64,000 bases of DNA, taken from contig NZ_CP017297.1 of assembly GCF_001969445.1 (NCBI RefSeq), positions 3,038,001 to 3,102,000 on the forward strand. Direction: 5' to 3'. Below, one piece after another: positions 42,472 through 51,682 of the stretch. The translations under genes and the position numbers were made by a program. The first letter of the stretch is position 1; every line of letters begins with the position of its first letter. Under the pieces are notes generated by a model, which searched no databases, was not told where the DNA came from, and saw only the letters and a list, made by a program, of their open reading frames with translations. Source of the stretch: Brachybacterium sp. P6-10-X1 (GTDB taxonomy: Bacteria > Actinomycetota > Actinomycetes > Actinomycetales > Dermabacteraceae).

Positions 42472-43752
42472 GTGCCGAAGCCCATGCTCGGAGCCAACTA
42501 CACCCCCCGACAGGGGTGGTTCCACTCCTGGGGCTCGTTCGAGCCGTCCCCGGTGCAGGAGGACCTCGCCCAGATCGCGCAGCTGGGACTGGACCATGTG
42601 CGGATCTTCCCGCTCTGGCCGGTGCTGCAGCCGTCCCGGACCCTGATCTCGCCCACCGCGGTGGACGACGTCCTCCGGGTCGTGGACCTGGCGGGGGAGG
42701 AGGGCCTGGACATCTCGGTGGATCTGCTGCAGGGTCACCTGTCCAGCTTCGACTTCCTGCCCGCGTGGATCTCGACCTGGCACCGTCGCAATCTGTTCAC
42801 GGATCCGGACGTCGTGGCAGCCCAGCACGAGCTGGCCCGGGTGCTCGGCACCGAGCTGGCTCGTCGCCCCCACGTCACGGGCATGACGCTCGGCAACGAG
42901 ATCGGCCAGTTCGCCGTGTCGTACCACCCCGATCGGCACCCGACCACGAGCGAGCAGGCCACCGAGTGGACCCGTGCGCTGCTGGAGACGGTCGACCACC
43001 ACCTCCCCGACCGCCGTCACCACCACAGCTTCGACGACACGCTGTGGTTCAAGGACGATCACCCCTTCACCCCGGCCGACGCGGTCACTCTCGGAGCCTC
43101 GACCACCGTCCACTCCTGGGTGTTCACCGGCGCCGGCCAGACCTTCGGCGAGGGGCACCCCGCGCTCGCGCTCTACGGCCGCTACCTCGTCGAGGTCGCC
43201 GATCTGTGGCGACGGGAGCTCGGCGCCCCGGAGGACCGGCGGATCTGGCTGCAGGAGATCGGTGCGCCCACGCCCTGGGTCGACGCCGAGCACGCACCGC
43301 AGTTCGCGGACACGAGCATCCGCGCGGCCGTGGCCCACCCCGCCGTCGAGGCGGTCACCTGGTGGTGCTCCCACGACGTCAGCCGCGGCCTCGGCGACTT
43401 CCCCGAGGTCGAGTACAGCCTGGGCCTGTTCGACGAGCACGGTCGCACCAAACCGATCGGCGAGGCGATCGGCTCTCTCATCGCGGAGCTCCGCGCGGAG
43501 CACGTCGACGTCGGCGGTCCTCCCGAGCAGCCCCTCGCCCCCCTGCCCGTTCCCGCCCTCGCCCGGGACGGCTCCGACCGCTCCGTCCTGGGACCCCGGG
43601 GAGAGGTCTTCGCGACCTGGGCGGCCGAGGCGCTCGAGGGAAGGCCGCGCCCCCTCGCCACCGCCGACGTCGGGGCTCTCGCCGCCGGCAGCACCGACCA
43701 CAGTTCCAGCCCCTCGGCACCGATCAACGAGCGCCGCGCGGCGCGGTGCTGA
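42472..43752 (+). CDS. GH5-like glycosidase, probable N-glycan core beta-mannosidase (GH5_18 type)
   Basis: A 426-residue intracellular TIM-barrel glycosidase (no signal peptide). LGANYTPRQGWFHSW opens the barrel. The predicted acid/base Glu143 is in TLGNEIGQF, and the predicted nucleophile Glu262 in WLQEIGAP. This arrangement resembles GH5 subfamily 18, whose bifidobacterial member cleaves Man-beta-1,4-GlcNAc from the N-glycan core. Pairing with a GH38 alpha-mannosidase and a CUT1 importer supports this. The GTG start follows GAAGGTGA; ATG 42484 is an alternative. The last about 70 residues are low complexity. Endo-mannanase activity is the main alternative. Confidence 0.78.
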   Translation: MPKPMLGANYTPRQGWFHSWGSFEPSPVQEDLAQIAQLGLDHVRIFPLWPVLQPSRTLISPTAVDDVLRVVDLAGEEGLDISVDLLQGHLSSFDFLPAWISTWHRRNLFTDPDVVAAQHELARVLGTELARRPHVTGMTLGNEIGQFAVSYHPDRHPTTSEQATEWTRALLETVDHHLPDRRHHHSFDDTLWFKDDHPFTPADAVTLGASTTVHSWVFTGAGQTFGEGHPALALYGRYLVEVADLWRRELGAPEDRRIWLQEIGAPTPWVDAEHAPQFADTSIRAAVAHPAVEAVTWWCSHDVSRGLGDFPEVEYSLGLFDEHGRTKPIGEAIGSLIAELRAEHVDVGGPPEQPLAPLPVPALARDGSDRSVLGPRGEVFATWAAEALEGRPRPLATADVGALAAGSTDHSSSPSAPINERRAARC

Positions 43753-43776
43753 CCCGTCCGCCACGAAGGAGACATC

Positions 43777-46700
43777 GTGCACGACAACCGACCCACCAGC
43801 GAGGACCGAGTCCGCCGCTTCCTCCGCGAGCTCCTGCCCGCCCGGAGGCACCTGGACACCGCCCCCTTGCACATCGAGGCCTGGGAGGTGCCGGACGAGC
43901 CGGTGCCCTTCGAGGTCGCCCGCGAGCAGGAGTACACCCCGATCTCCGTCGGCGACCGCTGGGGCCGACCCTGGTCGACCCTCTGGCTGCACGTGACCGG
44001 GACGGTCCCCGAGCACTGGACCGATGACGCGGAGAGCGACATCGAGCTGCAGCTCGACCTGTGTTTCACCGACATGCCCGGTTTCCAGGCCGAGGCCCTC
44101 ATCTGGACCCCGCAGGGCGAGACCGTCAAGGCGATCAACCCCTTCAACCAGTACCTCACCCTTGAGCCGGGCCAGCAGGTCGACTACTACCTCGAGTGCG
44201 CCGCGAACCCGAACGTCCCGGGTGACTGGACCTTCGCGCCGACGGCCCTGGGCGACAAGGACACCGCGGGCGACGACCCGATCTACGACCTCACCCAGCT
44301 GCGCCTGGCCTGGCGCAGCAGGACGATCTGGGAGCTGGAGCAGGACGTCGTGGCCCTGAACGGCCTCATGCACACTCTGCCCGAGCAGTCACCACGCCGC
44401 TTCGACATCCTCCACGCCCTGACGGCCGGCCTCGATGCCGCGGATCCGGATGATCTGCACGCCAGCGCCCGCGACGCCCGGGACGCGCTGCGACCCGCGC
44501 TCGAGGCCCCCGCGAACGCGTCGGCCCTGACCGTGATCGCGACCGGCCACGCGCACATCGACTCCGCGTGGCTGTGGCCGCTGCGGGAGACCCGCCGCAA
44601 GTGCGCCCGGACCTTCTCCAACGTGTGCTGGCTGCTGGAGCACTACGAGCAGCTGACGTTCTCCTGCTCCTCCGCCCAGCAGTACCAGTGGATCCGGGAC
44701 GAGTACCCCGGGCTGTGGAAGCGCATCAGCCGGCATGTCGGCGAGGGTCGCTTCGTGCCGGTAGGCGGCATGTGGGTCGAGTCCGACACCAACATGCCGG
44801 GATCCGAGGCGCTGGCCCGCCAGCTCCTGCACGGCAAGAAGTTCTTCCTGGAGGAGTTCGAGATCGAGACCAAGGAGACCTGGCTGCCGGACTCCTTCGG
44901 CTATTCGGCCTCCTTGCCGCAGATCTGCGCGCTCGCCGGGAACGACTTCTTCCTGACCCAGAAGGTCTCCTGGAATCAGTACTCGACCTTCCCTCACCAC
45001 ACCTTCCGCTGGGAAGGGATCGACGGCACCACGCAGTTCACCCACTTCCCGCCGATCGATGCCTACAACGGTCAGCTGACGGCTGCCGAGCTCGCCTACT
45101 TCGAGAAGAACTTCAAGGACAAGGGAGCCAGCCACATCGGTCTGACCCCGACGGGCTGGGGCGACGGCGGTGGTGGGCCCACCCGGGAGATGATCGCCTC
45201 CCAGGAGCGATTCGCGGACCTCGACGGCGCCCCGAAGGTGGAGTGGTCCACGTCCATGGATTTCTTCACCCGCGCCCAGCGGGAGCATCCCGACGCGCCG
45301 GTCTGGAACGGCGAGCTGTATCTCGAGCTGCACCGCGGCACCTACTCCTCGCAGATCCACGGCAAGCAGGGCAACCGCCGCACCGAGGCGCTGATGCACG
45401 ACGTCGAGCTGTGGAGCGCGACCGCGACCCATCTCGTCGACGCGTTCGAGTACCCCTACGAGGAGATCGACTCCCTGTGGGACAAGCTGCTGCTGCTGCA
45501 GTTCCACGACATCCTGCCCGGTTCCTCGATCGCCTGGGTGCACCGCGAGGCGGAGCAGTCCTACGAGTACATCACCGAGCGGGGCGAGGCGCTGGTCGCC
45601 GCGGCGCTCGAAGCCCTCGGCGACGAGGACGGCAGCGTGCAGCGGGTGAACTCCCGTTCCCGGGCCGTGCAGGGCGTCGCAGCGCTCGGGGCCGGTCCCA
45701 CGGGGGCGGCCGCCGACGCTGCGGTGCTCTCCCGCGACGGGGCGTGCCTCGTCGTCGACACCCCGTCCCTGCACGTCGAGATCGACGAGTCCGGGCTGCT
45801 CACCTCGCTCCGGGCGGGCCGCGGCGGCCGCGAGGCGATCGCTCCGGGGGCCGCCGGTGCGCAGCTGCAGCTGCACCGCGACGCCCCCAACGCCTGGGAC
45901 TCCTGGGACATCGACGAGTTCTACCGCCACGTGCACCGGGACCTGGAGGCGGAGTCCTCCCCGGAGGTCACGACCGACGAGGACGGCACCGTGCGGGTGG
46001 CTGTCGCCTACCGCACCCGTCCCGAGGACGCACGCCCGCGTCCGTACAAGGGGGCTCCCTCCGTCGGCACGGGGTCGCGGATCGTGCTCACCTACGCCGT
46101 CGCTCCCGGCGCGACGGAGCTGGGCATCGACCTCGACGTGGACTGGCACGAGCGCAAGAAGGTCCTCAAGCTCGCCTTCCCCTTGGACGTCCGGGCGGCC
46201 ACCATGTCCAGCGAGATCCAGTTCGGCCACATCGACCGACCGATCCCGGTCAACACCAACGAGGACTTCGGTCGGTTCGAGACCTGTGCGCACCGATGGG
46301 TCCGCGTCGCCGAGCCGGACTTCGGCGTCGCGCTGGCGAACGACTCCTCCTACGGACACGACGTGCGCCGCGTGCTGCGGGAGAAGGGGAGCGGCACCAC
46401 CACCGTGGTGCGCGCGACCGTGCTGCGCGCGGCCGAGTTCCCGGATCCTCTCGCCGAGGAGGGCAGCTACGCCCTGCGCTACGCCATCCGGCCCCAGGCC
46501 GAGATCGCGGATGCGATCGACCTGGGAGAGGGACTGAACCAGGCCGAGCGCACCGTTCGCCGCCGGGAGCCGCTGGATCCGGTGGCGAGCCTCGAGACCG
46601 GCAGCGCACGCATCCAGACCGTCAAGAGTGCTGAGGACCGCTCCGGCGACCTGCTGGTGCGGCTGTACGAGTCGGAGGGCCGCCGAGCCGTCACCTCGCT

Positions 46701-46860
46701 CACCGTGCCGGGTGCCCGCTCGCTCACCGTCGTGGACCTGCTCGAACGCCCGCTGGACGAGCAGTCCCCGCTCGCCGCGCGAGCGGCGCAGGCCCAGGGG
46801 GAGCGGATCCCGCTGACGCTGAACCCCTTCGAGATCGCGACGGTGCGCGCGACCTTCTGA
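43777..46860 (+). CDS. GH38 alpha-mannosidase
   Basis: A 1027-residue complete GH38 enzyme without signal peptide, so cytoplasmic. The catalytic domain has zinc ligands in GHAHIDSAWLWP (about residues 263-274), the nucleophile Asp337 in GGMWVESDTN, WLPDSFGYSASLPQI, and the zinc His in LLQFHDILPGSSI near 570. Beta-sandwich C-terminal domains follow. It trims alpha-linked mannose from imported oligomannosides. The GTG start is 24 bases after the GH5 gene with GAAGGAGA upstream. A strong bidirectional terminator follows. Confidence 0.94.
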   Translation: MHDNRPTSEDRVRRFLRELLPARRHLDTAPLHIEAWEVPDEPVPFEVAREQEYTPISVGDRWGRPWSTLWLHVTGTVPEHWTDDAESDIELQLDLCFTDMPGFQAEALIWTPQGETVKAINPFNQYLTLEPGQQVDYYLECAANPNVPGDWTFAPTALGDKDTAGDDPIYDLTQLRLAWRSRTIWELEQDVVALNGLMHTLPEQSPRRFDILHALTAGLDAADPDDLHASARDARDALRPALEAPANASALTVIATGHAHIDSAWLWPLRETRRKCARTFSNVCWLLEHYEQLTFSCSSAQQYQWIRDEYPGLWKRISRHVGEGRFVPVGGMWVESDTNMPGSEALARQLLHGKKFFLEEFEIETKETWLPDSFGYSASLPQICALAGNDFFLTQKVSWNQYSTFPHHTFRWEGIDGTTQFTHFPPIDAYNGQLTAAELAYFEKNFKDKGASHIGLTPTGWGDGGGGPTREMIASQERFADLDGAPKVEWSTSMDFFTRAQREHPDAPVWNGELYLELHRGTYSSQIHGKQGNRRTEALMHDVELWSATATHLVDAFEYPYEEIDSLWDKLLLLQFHDILPGSSIAWVHREAEQSYEYITERGEALVAAALEALGDEDGSVQRVNSRSRAVQGVAALGAGPTGAAADAAVLSRDGACLVVDTPSLHVEIDESGLLTSLRAGRGGREAIAPGAAGAQLQLHRDAPNAWDSWDIDEFYRHVHRDLEAESSPEVTTDEDGTVRVAVAYRTRPEDARPRPYKGAPSVGTGSRIVLTYAVAPGATELGIDLDVDWHERKKVLKLAFPLDVRAATMSSEIQFGHIDRPIPVNTNEDFGRFETCAHRWVRVAEPDFGVALANDSSYGHDVRRVLREKGSGTTTVVRATVLRAAEFPDPLAEEGSYALRYAIRPQAEIADAIDLGEGLNQAERTVRRREPLDPVASLETGSARIQTVKSAEDRSGDLLVRLYESEGRRAVTSLTVPGARSLTVVDLLERPLDEQSPLAARAAQAQGERIPLTLNPFEIATVRATF

Positions 46861-46865
46861 CCTCG

Positions 46866-46910
46866 CGGCCCCGGTGCGGTGGCCGGCTCGTCGGTCCCGC
46901 ACCGGGGCCG
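46866..46910. terminator. bidirectional hairpin terminator
   Basis: A perfect 14-bp stem, CGGCCCCGGTGCGG (46866-46879) with its complement at 46897-46910, starts 6 bases past the mannosidase stop. An overlapping alternative stem, GGCTCGTCGG with CCGACGAGCC, is also possible. It lies between convergent genes and divides the mannoglycan and inositol loci. Confidence 0.75.
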
Positions 46911-46962
46911 ACGAGCCGCGCGGTCCGCTGATTCTCGTGCGCGGTGTGGTCCTCGCCGCAGG

Positions 46963-48123
46963 TCAGCGCGGCACGGCCTCCCATGCCCGGCTCGCCGCGG
47001 ACCGCACCACGGCCTCGCAGACCTCGGCGGCCGCGAGCCCGTCGGCCGCGCTCGGCGCGAGCTGCGTGCCGTGGGCGAGGTCGGAGAGGAACTCCGCCGC
47101 CTCGATGGTCTTGAGGTCGTCGAAGCTCATGGGGATGCCGGGCCCGGGCTGGAAGCGGGAGTAGTCGCCGTGGCCGGGGCCCGCCGGCACCGTCGTGTAG
47201 CCGTGCTCGCTGCCGCCCTCGCCGAGCATCACCTCGAACTCGTTCATCCGCGTGAAGGACCAGCGGGCGGAGCCCTCGGTGCCGAACAGCTCCAAGGCGT
47301 AGTCGCTGCGATGACCGCGGGCCACGCGGGAGGACTCGAGCGTCGCATGGGCCCCGTCGCTCAGGTGCGCGAGCGCGGCGACCCAGTCCTCGTTCTGCAC
47401 CGGACCGCGCTCGCTGCCCACCTCGATGCCGCCATGGCCCACCCCGGCGGAGGTCGGGATCGGCCGCTCGGGGATGAACACGTCGGAGGTGGCGGTGAGC
47501 TCGGCGATCCGCTGGCCGGTGACGTAGGAGACCAGGTCCGCGCCGTGGGAGAGCAGATCGCCGATCACGCCGCTGCCGGCCTTGTCGCGGTCGTAGCGCC
47601 AGGTCAGCGGGCCGTCGGGGGAGGAGGCGTAGTCGGCGTCCAGCCAGCAGCGCACGTTCGTGATCCGCCCCAGGCGCCCGTCGGCCACCAGGGAGCGCAG
47701 ATGCTGCACGGCCGGGGCGTGACGGTAGTTGAAACCCACGGCGGTGGCGACGCCGGCGGCGGCCGCGGCGTCGTGGATCTGGCGGGACTGCGCGGCGGAG
47801 ACCCCCATCGGCTTCTCGATCCAGAACGGCTTGCCGGCCTCGGCCGCTGTGACCGCGAAGTCGCGGTGCAGGAAGTTCGGCGAGCAGATCGAGACGGCCT
47901 CGACCTCGGGATCGGCGAGCACCTCGTCGATGCTCGCCACCGCCTTCTCGAACCCGAACTGCTCGGTGGCGGCGTGCTGGTTCGTCTCCAGCGGGTCCGC
48001 CGCGACCACCAGGCGAGGGCGCACGCCGAGCTCGGGGAAGCGGGACGGGATCCGCTGGTAGGAGGTGGCGTGCAGACGTCCCATCCAGCCGAGGCTGACG
48101 ACGCCGATGCCGATGTCTCGCAT
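46963..48123 (-). CDS. Gfo/Idh/MocA-family oxidoreductase
   Basis: A 386-residue NAD(P) oxidoreductase with the N-terminal GVVSLGWMGRLH dinucleotide motif, WIEKPMG catalytic Lys motif near residue 103, and a C-terminal beta-sheet domain. ATG 48123 is preceded by GGGGAG at good spacing; a GTG two codons earlier overlaps the previous stop but sits too close to that site. It is the last gene of the leftward inositol arm, after an IolH-like TIM barrel. It may interconvert scyllo-, chiro- or other inositols or their inososes. True substrate unknown. Confidence 0.87.
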   Translation of the reverse strand: MRDIGIGVVSLGWMGRLHATSYQRIPSRFPELGVRPRLVVAADPLETNQHAATEQFGFEKAVASIDEVLADPEVEAVSICSPNFLHRDFAVTAAEAGKPFWIEKPMGVSAAQSRQIHDAAAAAGVATAVGFNYRHAPAVQHLRSLVADGRLGRITNVRCWLDADYASSPDGPLTWRYDRDKAGSGVIGDLLSHGADLVSYVTGQRIAELTATSDVFIPERPIPTSAGVGHGGIEVGSERGPVQNEDWVAALAHLSDGAHATLESSRVARGHRSDYALELFGTEGSARWSFTRMNEFEVMLGEGGSEHGYTTVPAGPGHGDYSRFQPGPGIPMSFDDLKTIEAAEFLSDLAHGTQLAPSAADGLAAAEVCEAVVRSAASRAWEAVPR

Positions 48124-48125
48124 GC

Positions 48126-48995
48126 TCACTCCCCGTCGAACTCCGCGAGCAGGCGCTCGCGCATTCGCACGTTGATCGCGTCGGCCTCCTCCTCCCAGCC
48201 GAACACGCACACGGACATCGGCCCGTCGTACTCGCGCTCGCGCAGGTAGGTGAAGGCGGCGTCCCAGTCGATCTCGCCGCGACCGATCTCGTTGTGCTGG
48301 TGGATGCGGGCGTCGGCCCCGGGCGGGTTCATGATGTAGCGGTTGCCGACGTTCGCGGTGTGGTCGAAGACGTCCGCGATGTGCAGGTGCCGCAGGCGAT
48401 CCCCGGCGTGGTCCATCATCTCGCGCGGGTCCCGGGCGCCTCGGCCCAGGTGGTACGCGTGCGGGAAGCAGAACTCGTAGTTCAGCCAGTCGCGGTCCAC
48501 ACCGCGGATGATCTGGACGGCCTGGTCGTTCTCCTCGACGAAGTCGTAGGGATGCGCCTCGATGGTGCACTCCAGACCGTACTTCTCGAAGACGGGGACC
48601 AGCTCCTCCATGGACTTGTAGAACTGGTGCTCGGAGGTGAGCGCCCGATGCGGGTCCCCGGAGAACTCGGTGGCGATCAGCGGCACCTCGAGGGCGTCGG
48701 CGATCTCGAGCATCCGCCTCCAGTTGCGCACCTGCGCCTGGCGTTCCTGCTCGTCCGGCGCGGCCCAGTCGAAGACCGGGTTGAACGACCAGATCTTCAC
48801 GCCGGTGTCCGCCATGGCCTGCTTCACCTCGGCGATCTGGTGCCGGTCCACCTTGGGATAGTGGTGCCACTGGTGGAAGTCGGCGCGCGGAGACAGCTCG
48901 AGGTAGTTGAAGCCCAGCTCACGGGCCTTGTGCAGCTCGCCGGCGACCGAGAGCTGGGGGTGGTACATGGACGGGTCCAGCAGGATCTTCACCAT
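48126..48995 (-). CDS. IolH-like sugar phosphate isomerase/epimerase TIM barrel
   Basis: A 289-residue TIM barrel. The N-terminal ILLDPSMYHPQLSVAGELHKARELGFNYLELSPR-type start closely resembles IolH proteins of inositol operons (compared from memory). Metal-ligand motifs ATEFSGD, CTIEAHPYDF and HLHIADVF are visible. ATG 48995 follows GAAGGAGAG. It lies 16 bases after an IolE-like gene and two bases before a Gfo/Idh gene. IolH has no firmly assigned reaction. Epimerase or inosose-processing activity is likely. Confidence 0.8.
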   Translation of the reverse strand: MVKILLDPSMYHPQLSVAGELHKARELGFNYLELSPRADFHQWHHYPKVDRHQIAEVKQAMADTGVKIWSFNPVFDWAAPDEQERQAQVRNWRRMLEIADALEVPLIATEFSGDPHRALTSEHQFYKSMEELVPVFEKYGLECTIEAHPYDFVEENDQAVQIIRGVDRDWLNYEFCFPHAYHLGRGARDPREMMDHAGDRLRHLHIADVFDHTANVGNRYIMNPPGADARIHQHNEIGRGEIDWDAAFTYLREREYDGPMSVCVFGWEEEADAINVRMRERLLAEFDGE

Positions 48996-49011
48996 CGGGT
49001 CGCTCTCCTTC

Positions 49012-49944
49012 TCACCGTACGCCGAGGCCGCACTCGGCCAGGAACTCGCGGGTGGCGATCGCGTTCGGCAGCGGCAGGCCGGGGTCGCAGGGGTAGAGGT
49101 CCTGCTCGCAGATCACGTAGAGCTCCTTGTCCAGGGCGGTGAGCTTCGCGACCAGGTCCTTCATGTCCGGCAGGCCCTTCGGCGGGCATACCGAGGCGCC
49201 CTTGGCGACGGCCTCTCCGAAGGGCCAGTCCTTCTCGTGGGCCTCCCGGGTCAGATCTGGGTCGAAGGCCTTGATGTGCACGTAGCCGATGCGCTCGGGG
49301 TACTCGTCGATCATCGCGATCGGATCCCCTCCGCCGTAGACGATGTGCCCGGTGTCCAGGCAGAAGCTCACCAGCTCCGGATCGGTGGCCTCGAAGATCG
49401 CGGCGATCTCCTCCGGGGTCTCGATGTGGCTGTCCCCGTGGGGGTGCAGCACCATCGTCAGCCCGTAGTCCTCCGTGAGCAGCTTGCCCAGGCGGTTGGC
49501 GTTGGTGACGTACCGCTTCCAGGCCTCGCCGGTGAGCTTCCGATCGTCGGTGAACTCCCAGGTCTTGTCGTCGCGGTACAGCGGGGGGAGGTGGACCATG
49601 TACTCCGCGCCGACGGCCGCATGGGTCTCGGCGATCGCCCGGAAGGTCCGCTCCGTCTCCGCCCAGGCCTCCTCCTGGTGCAGGATCCCCCAGCCGGTGC
49701 CGGCGACCACCTGGAAGCCGTGCTCGTCCATCACGGACTGCAGCTGCTTCGCGTCCTGGGGGAAGTAGCCCCAGGGCCCGGTCTCCATGACGGAGAAGCC
49801 GGCCTCGGCCATCTCCCCGAGCGCCGTGCGCCACGGGATCTGCTTCTCGTCCTCGGGGAACCACACGCCCCACTGGTCGGGGCACACCCCGATGGTGAGC
49901 TTGTCGAACGGTGGCTCGGGGTTGCGGGAACGGTCGATCGTCAT
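49012..49944 (-). CDS. IolE-like inosose dehydratase family TIM barrel
   Basis: A 310-residue TIM-barrel protein. TIGVCPDQWGVWFPED near residue 16 is related to the IGIAPxxW opening of IolE-type inosose dehydratases. Later motifs TMVLHPHGDSHIET, CLDTGHIVYGGGDP and YVHIKAFD carry the expected metal ligands. ATG 49944 has GGAGATG upstream. It is the best candidate in the window for 2-keto-myo-inositol dehydratase, the one core step otherwise unassigned between iolG and iolD. The barrel protein at 57065 is the alternative. Confidence 0.72.
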   Translation of the reverse strand: MTIDRSRNPEPPFDKLTIGVCPDQWGVWFPEDEKQIPWRTALGEMAEAGFSVMETGPWGYFPQDAKQLQSVMDEHGFQVVAGTGWGILHQEEAWAETERTFRAIAETHAAVGAEYMVHLPPLYRDDKTWEFTDDRKLTGEAWKRYVTNANRLGKLLTEDYGLTMVLHPHGDSHIETPEEIAAIFEATDPELVSFCLDTGHIVYGGGDPIAMIDEYPERIGYVHIKAFDPDLTREAHEKDWPFGEAVAKGASVCPPKGLPDMKDLVAKLTALDKELYVICEQDLYPCDPGLPLPNAIATREFLAECGLGVR

Positions 49945-50035
49945 GGGGACATCTCCTGCGGCACGGGACGGTGAGGGGGCAACTCCGTGATGTCGGGGCG
50001 GGACCGGCGCGGCCGACCCCGCCCCGAGCACGGGA

Positions 50036-51535
50036 TCAGTCGTGGGTGGGGAAGCTCATCGAGGACTCGACGGTCTCGTTCTGCGCGGGCCAGCGGGTGG
50101 TGACGGCCTTCTGCCGGGTGTAGAAGCCCAGCCCCTCGGGACCGTGCGCGTGGTGCTCGCCGAACAGCGAGTCCTTCCAGCCGCCGAAGGAGTAGTAGCC
50201 CACGGGCGTCGGGATCGGCACGTTGATGCCGATCATCCCCACCTGGATCTCCTCCTGGTACCGCCGCGCGTAGTGCCCGGAGTCGGTGAAGATCGCGGTG
50301 CCGTTGCCGAACGGCGAGGAGTTCACCAGCTCGACCGCCTCGTCGAAGTTGTTCACGTGCATGACCACCAGCAGCGGCCCGAACACCTCGTCGGTGTAGG
50401 TCGGGTGCGTGCTCTCCAGGTCCGTGATGACGATCGGGCCGACGAAGTTGCCGTTCTCATGGCCCGTCACGACCAGGTCGCGGCCGTCGACGAGGATCGT
50501 CGCGCCGGCCTGCTCGGCCTCGTCGGTCATGCGGATCACGCGCTCGCGGGCGTCGGGCGTGATCACCGGGGGCATGTCGGTGCCGGGGTCGTCGCCGGGG
50601 CCGACGACGAGCTTCTCGGCCTCGGCCTTGATGGCCTCGAGGAACGGCTCGTGCGCATCGCCGACGGTGACCGCGACCGGGACGGCCATGCAGCGCTCGC
50701 CGGCGGAGCCGAAGGCTCCCGAGGCCACCTGCGAGGCGGCCGAGGCGATGTTCGCATCCGGCATCACCACGGCGTGGTTGTTGGCGCCGCCGAGGGCTTG
50801 GACGCGCTTGCCGGCGGCCGAGGCGGTGCGGTGGACGTGCTGCGCGATCGGGGTGGAGCCGACGAAGGACACCGCGGAGATCCCGTCGTGGGTGCACAGC
50901 GCGTCGACCGTGTCCTTGCCGCCGTGGACCACCTGGAAGACGCCGTCGGGCAGGCCGGCCTCCTGGTAGAGACGGGCGACGACGTTCGAGGCCGACGGGT
51001 CCCGCTCCGAGGGCTTGAGCAGGAAGGCGTTGCCGGTCGCGATCGCGATCGGGTGCATCCAGAACGGCACCATGGCCGGGAAGTTGAACGGGGTGATGCC
51101 GGCGACCACGCCGAGCGGCTGGCGCATGGTGTGCGCGTCCACGCCGGTGGAGACGTTCTCGGAGAAGCCGCCCTTGAGGTCCTGGGTGATGGAGGTGGCG
51201 AACTCGAGGGTCTCCAGGCCGCGGGCGATCTCGCCCTTCGCGTCGCCGAGGGTCTTGCCGTGCTCGCGGGAGATGTGCACGGCGATCTCGTCGGTCGCAT
51301 CGATCAGCAGCTCGCGCATCCGGTACATCACCTGGGTGCGCTTGGCGAGGGAGACCTGGCCCCATGCGCGCTGCGCGGCGGTGGCGACCTCGACGGCGCG
51401 GTCGACGGTGGCGGCGTCGCCGAGGTGCAGCCTGCCGACCTCCTGACCGGTGGCGGGGTTCATGATCGGCTGCGTGCTGCCGGCGGTTCCGGCCTCCTCA
51501 CGGCCGTCGATCCAGTGCTGGACGTCGTATCCCAT
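50036..51535 (-). CDS. iolA: CoA-acylating methylmalonate/malonate-semialdehyde dehydrogenase
   Basis: A 499-residue aldehyde dehydrogenase of the MmsA/IolA type. The cofactor segment GITPFNFPAMVPFWM near residue 147 and catalytic Cys282 (GERCMA) are present. The usual ALDH general-base Glu of ELGGK is replaced in ALGGANNH, a hallmark of the CoA-acylating methylmalonate-semialdehyde group. It converts malonate semialdehyde to acetyl-CoA and CO2 at the end of inositol breakdown. ATG follows GAGGAG, 148 bases after iolD. Confidence 0.93.
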   Translation of the reverse strand: MGYDVQHWIDGREEAGTAGSTQPIMNPATGQEVGRLHLGDAATVDRAVEVATAAQRAWGQVSLAKRTQVMYRMRELLIDATDEIAVHISREHGKTLGDAKGEIARGLETLEFATSITQDLKGGFSENVSTGVDAHTMRQPLGVVAGITPFNFPAMVPFWMHPIAIATGNAFLLKPSERDPSASNVVARLYQEAGLPDGVFQVVHGGKDTVDALCTHDGISAVSFVGSTPIAQHVHRTASAAGKRVQALGGANNHAVVMPDANIASAASQVASGAFGSAGERCMAVPVAVTVGDAHEPFLEAIKAEAEKLVVGPGDDPGTDMPPVITPDARERVIRMTDEAEQAGATILVDGRDLVVTGHENGNFVGPIVITDLESTHPTYTDEVFGPLLVVMHVNNFDEAVELVNSSPFGNGTAIFTDSGHYARRYQEEIQVGMIGINVPIPTPVGYYSFGGWKDSLFGEHHAHGPEGLGFYTRQKAVTTRWPAQNETVESSMSFPTHD

Positions 51536-51682
51536 GGGTGTTCTCCTCGGTGTGCTGAGCGGTCCGGGTGATGGTCTGCGTGGTCCCCGGCGGGCGCGGC
51601 GGGATGGCGCGGCCGGAGGTGACGGGGAGCCGGGCCGGTCCGTGCGGCCGGCGGATCCCGGGTGATCAGGAGTCTGTTCGGG

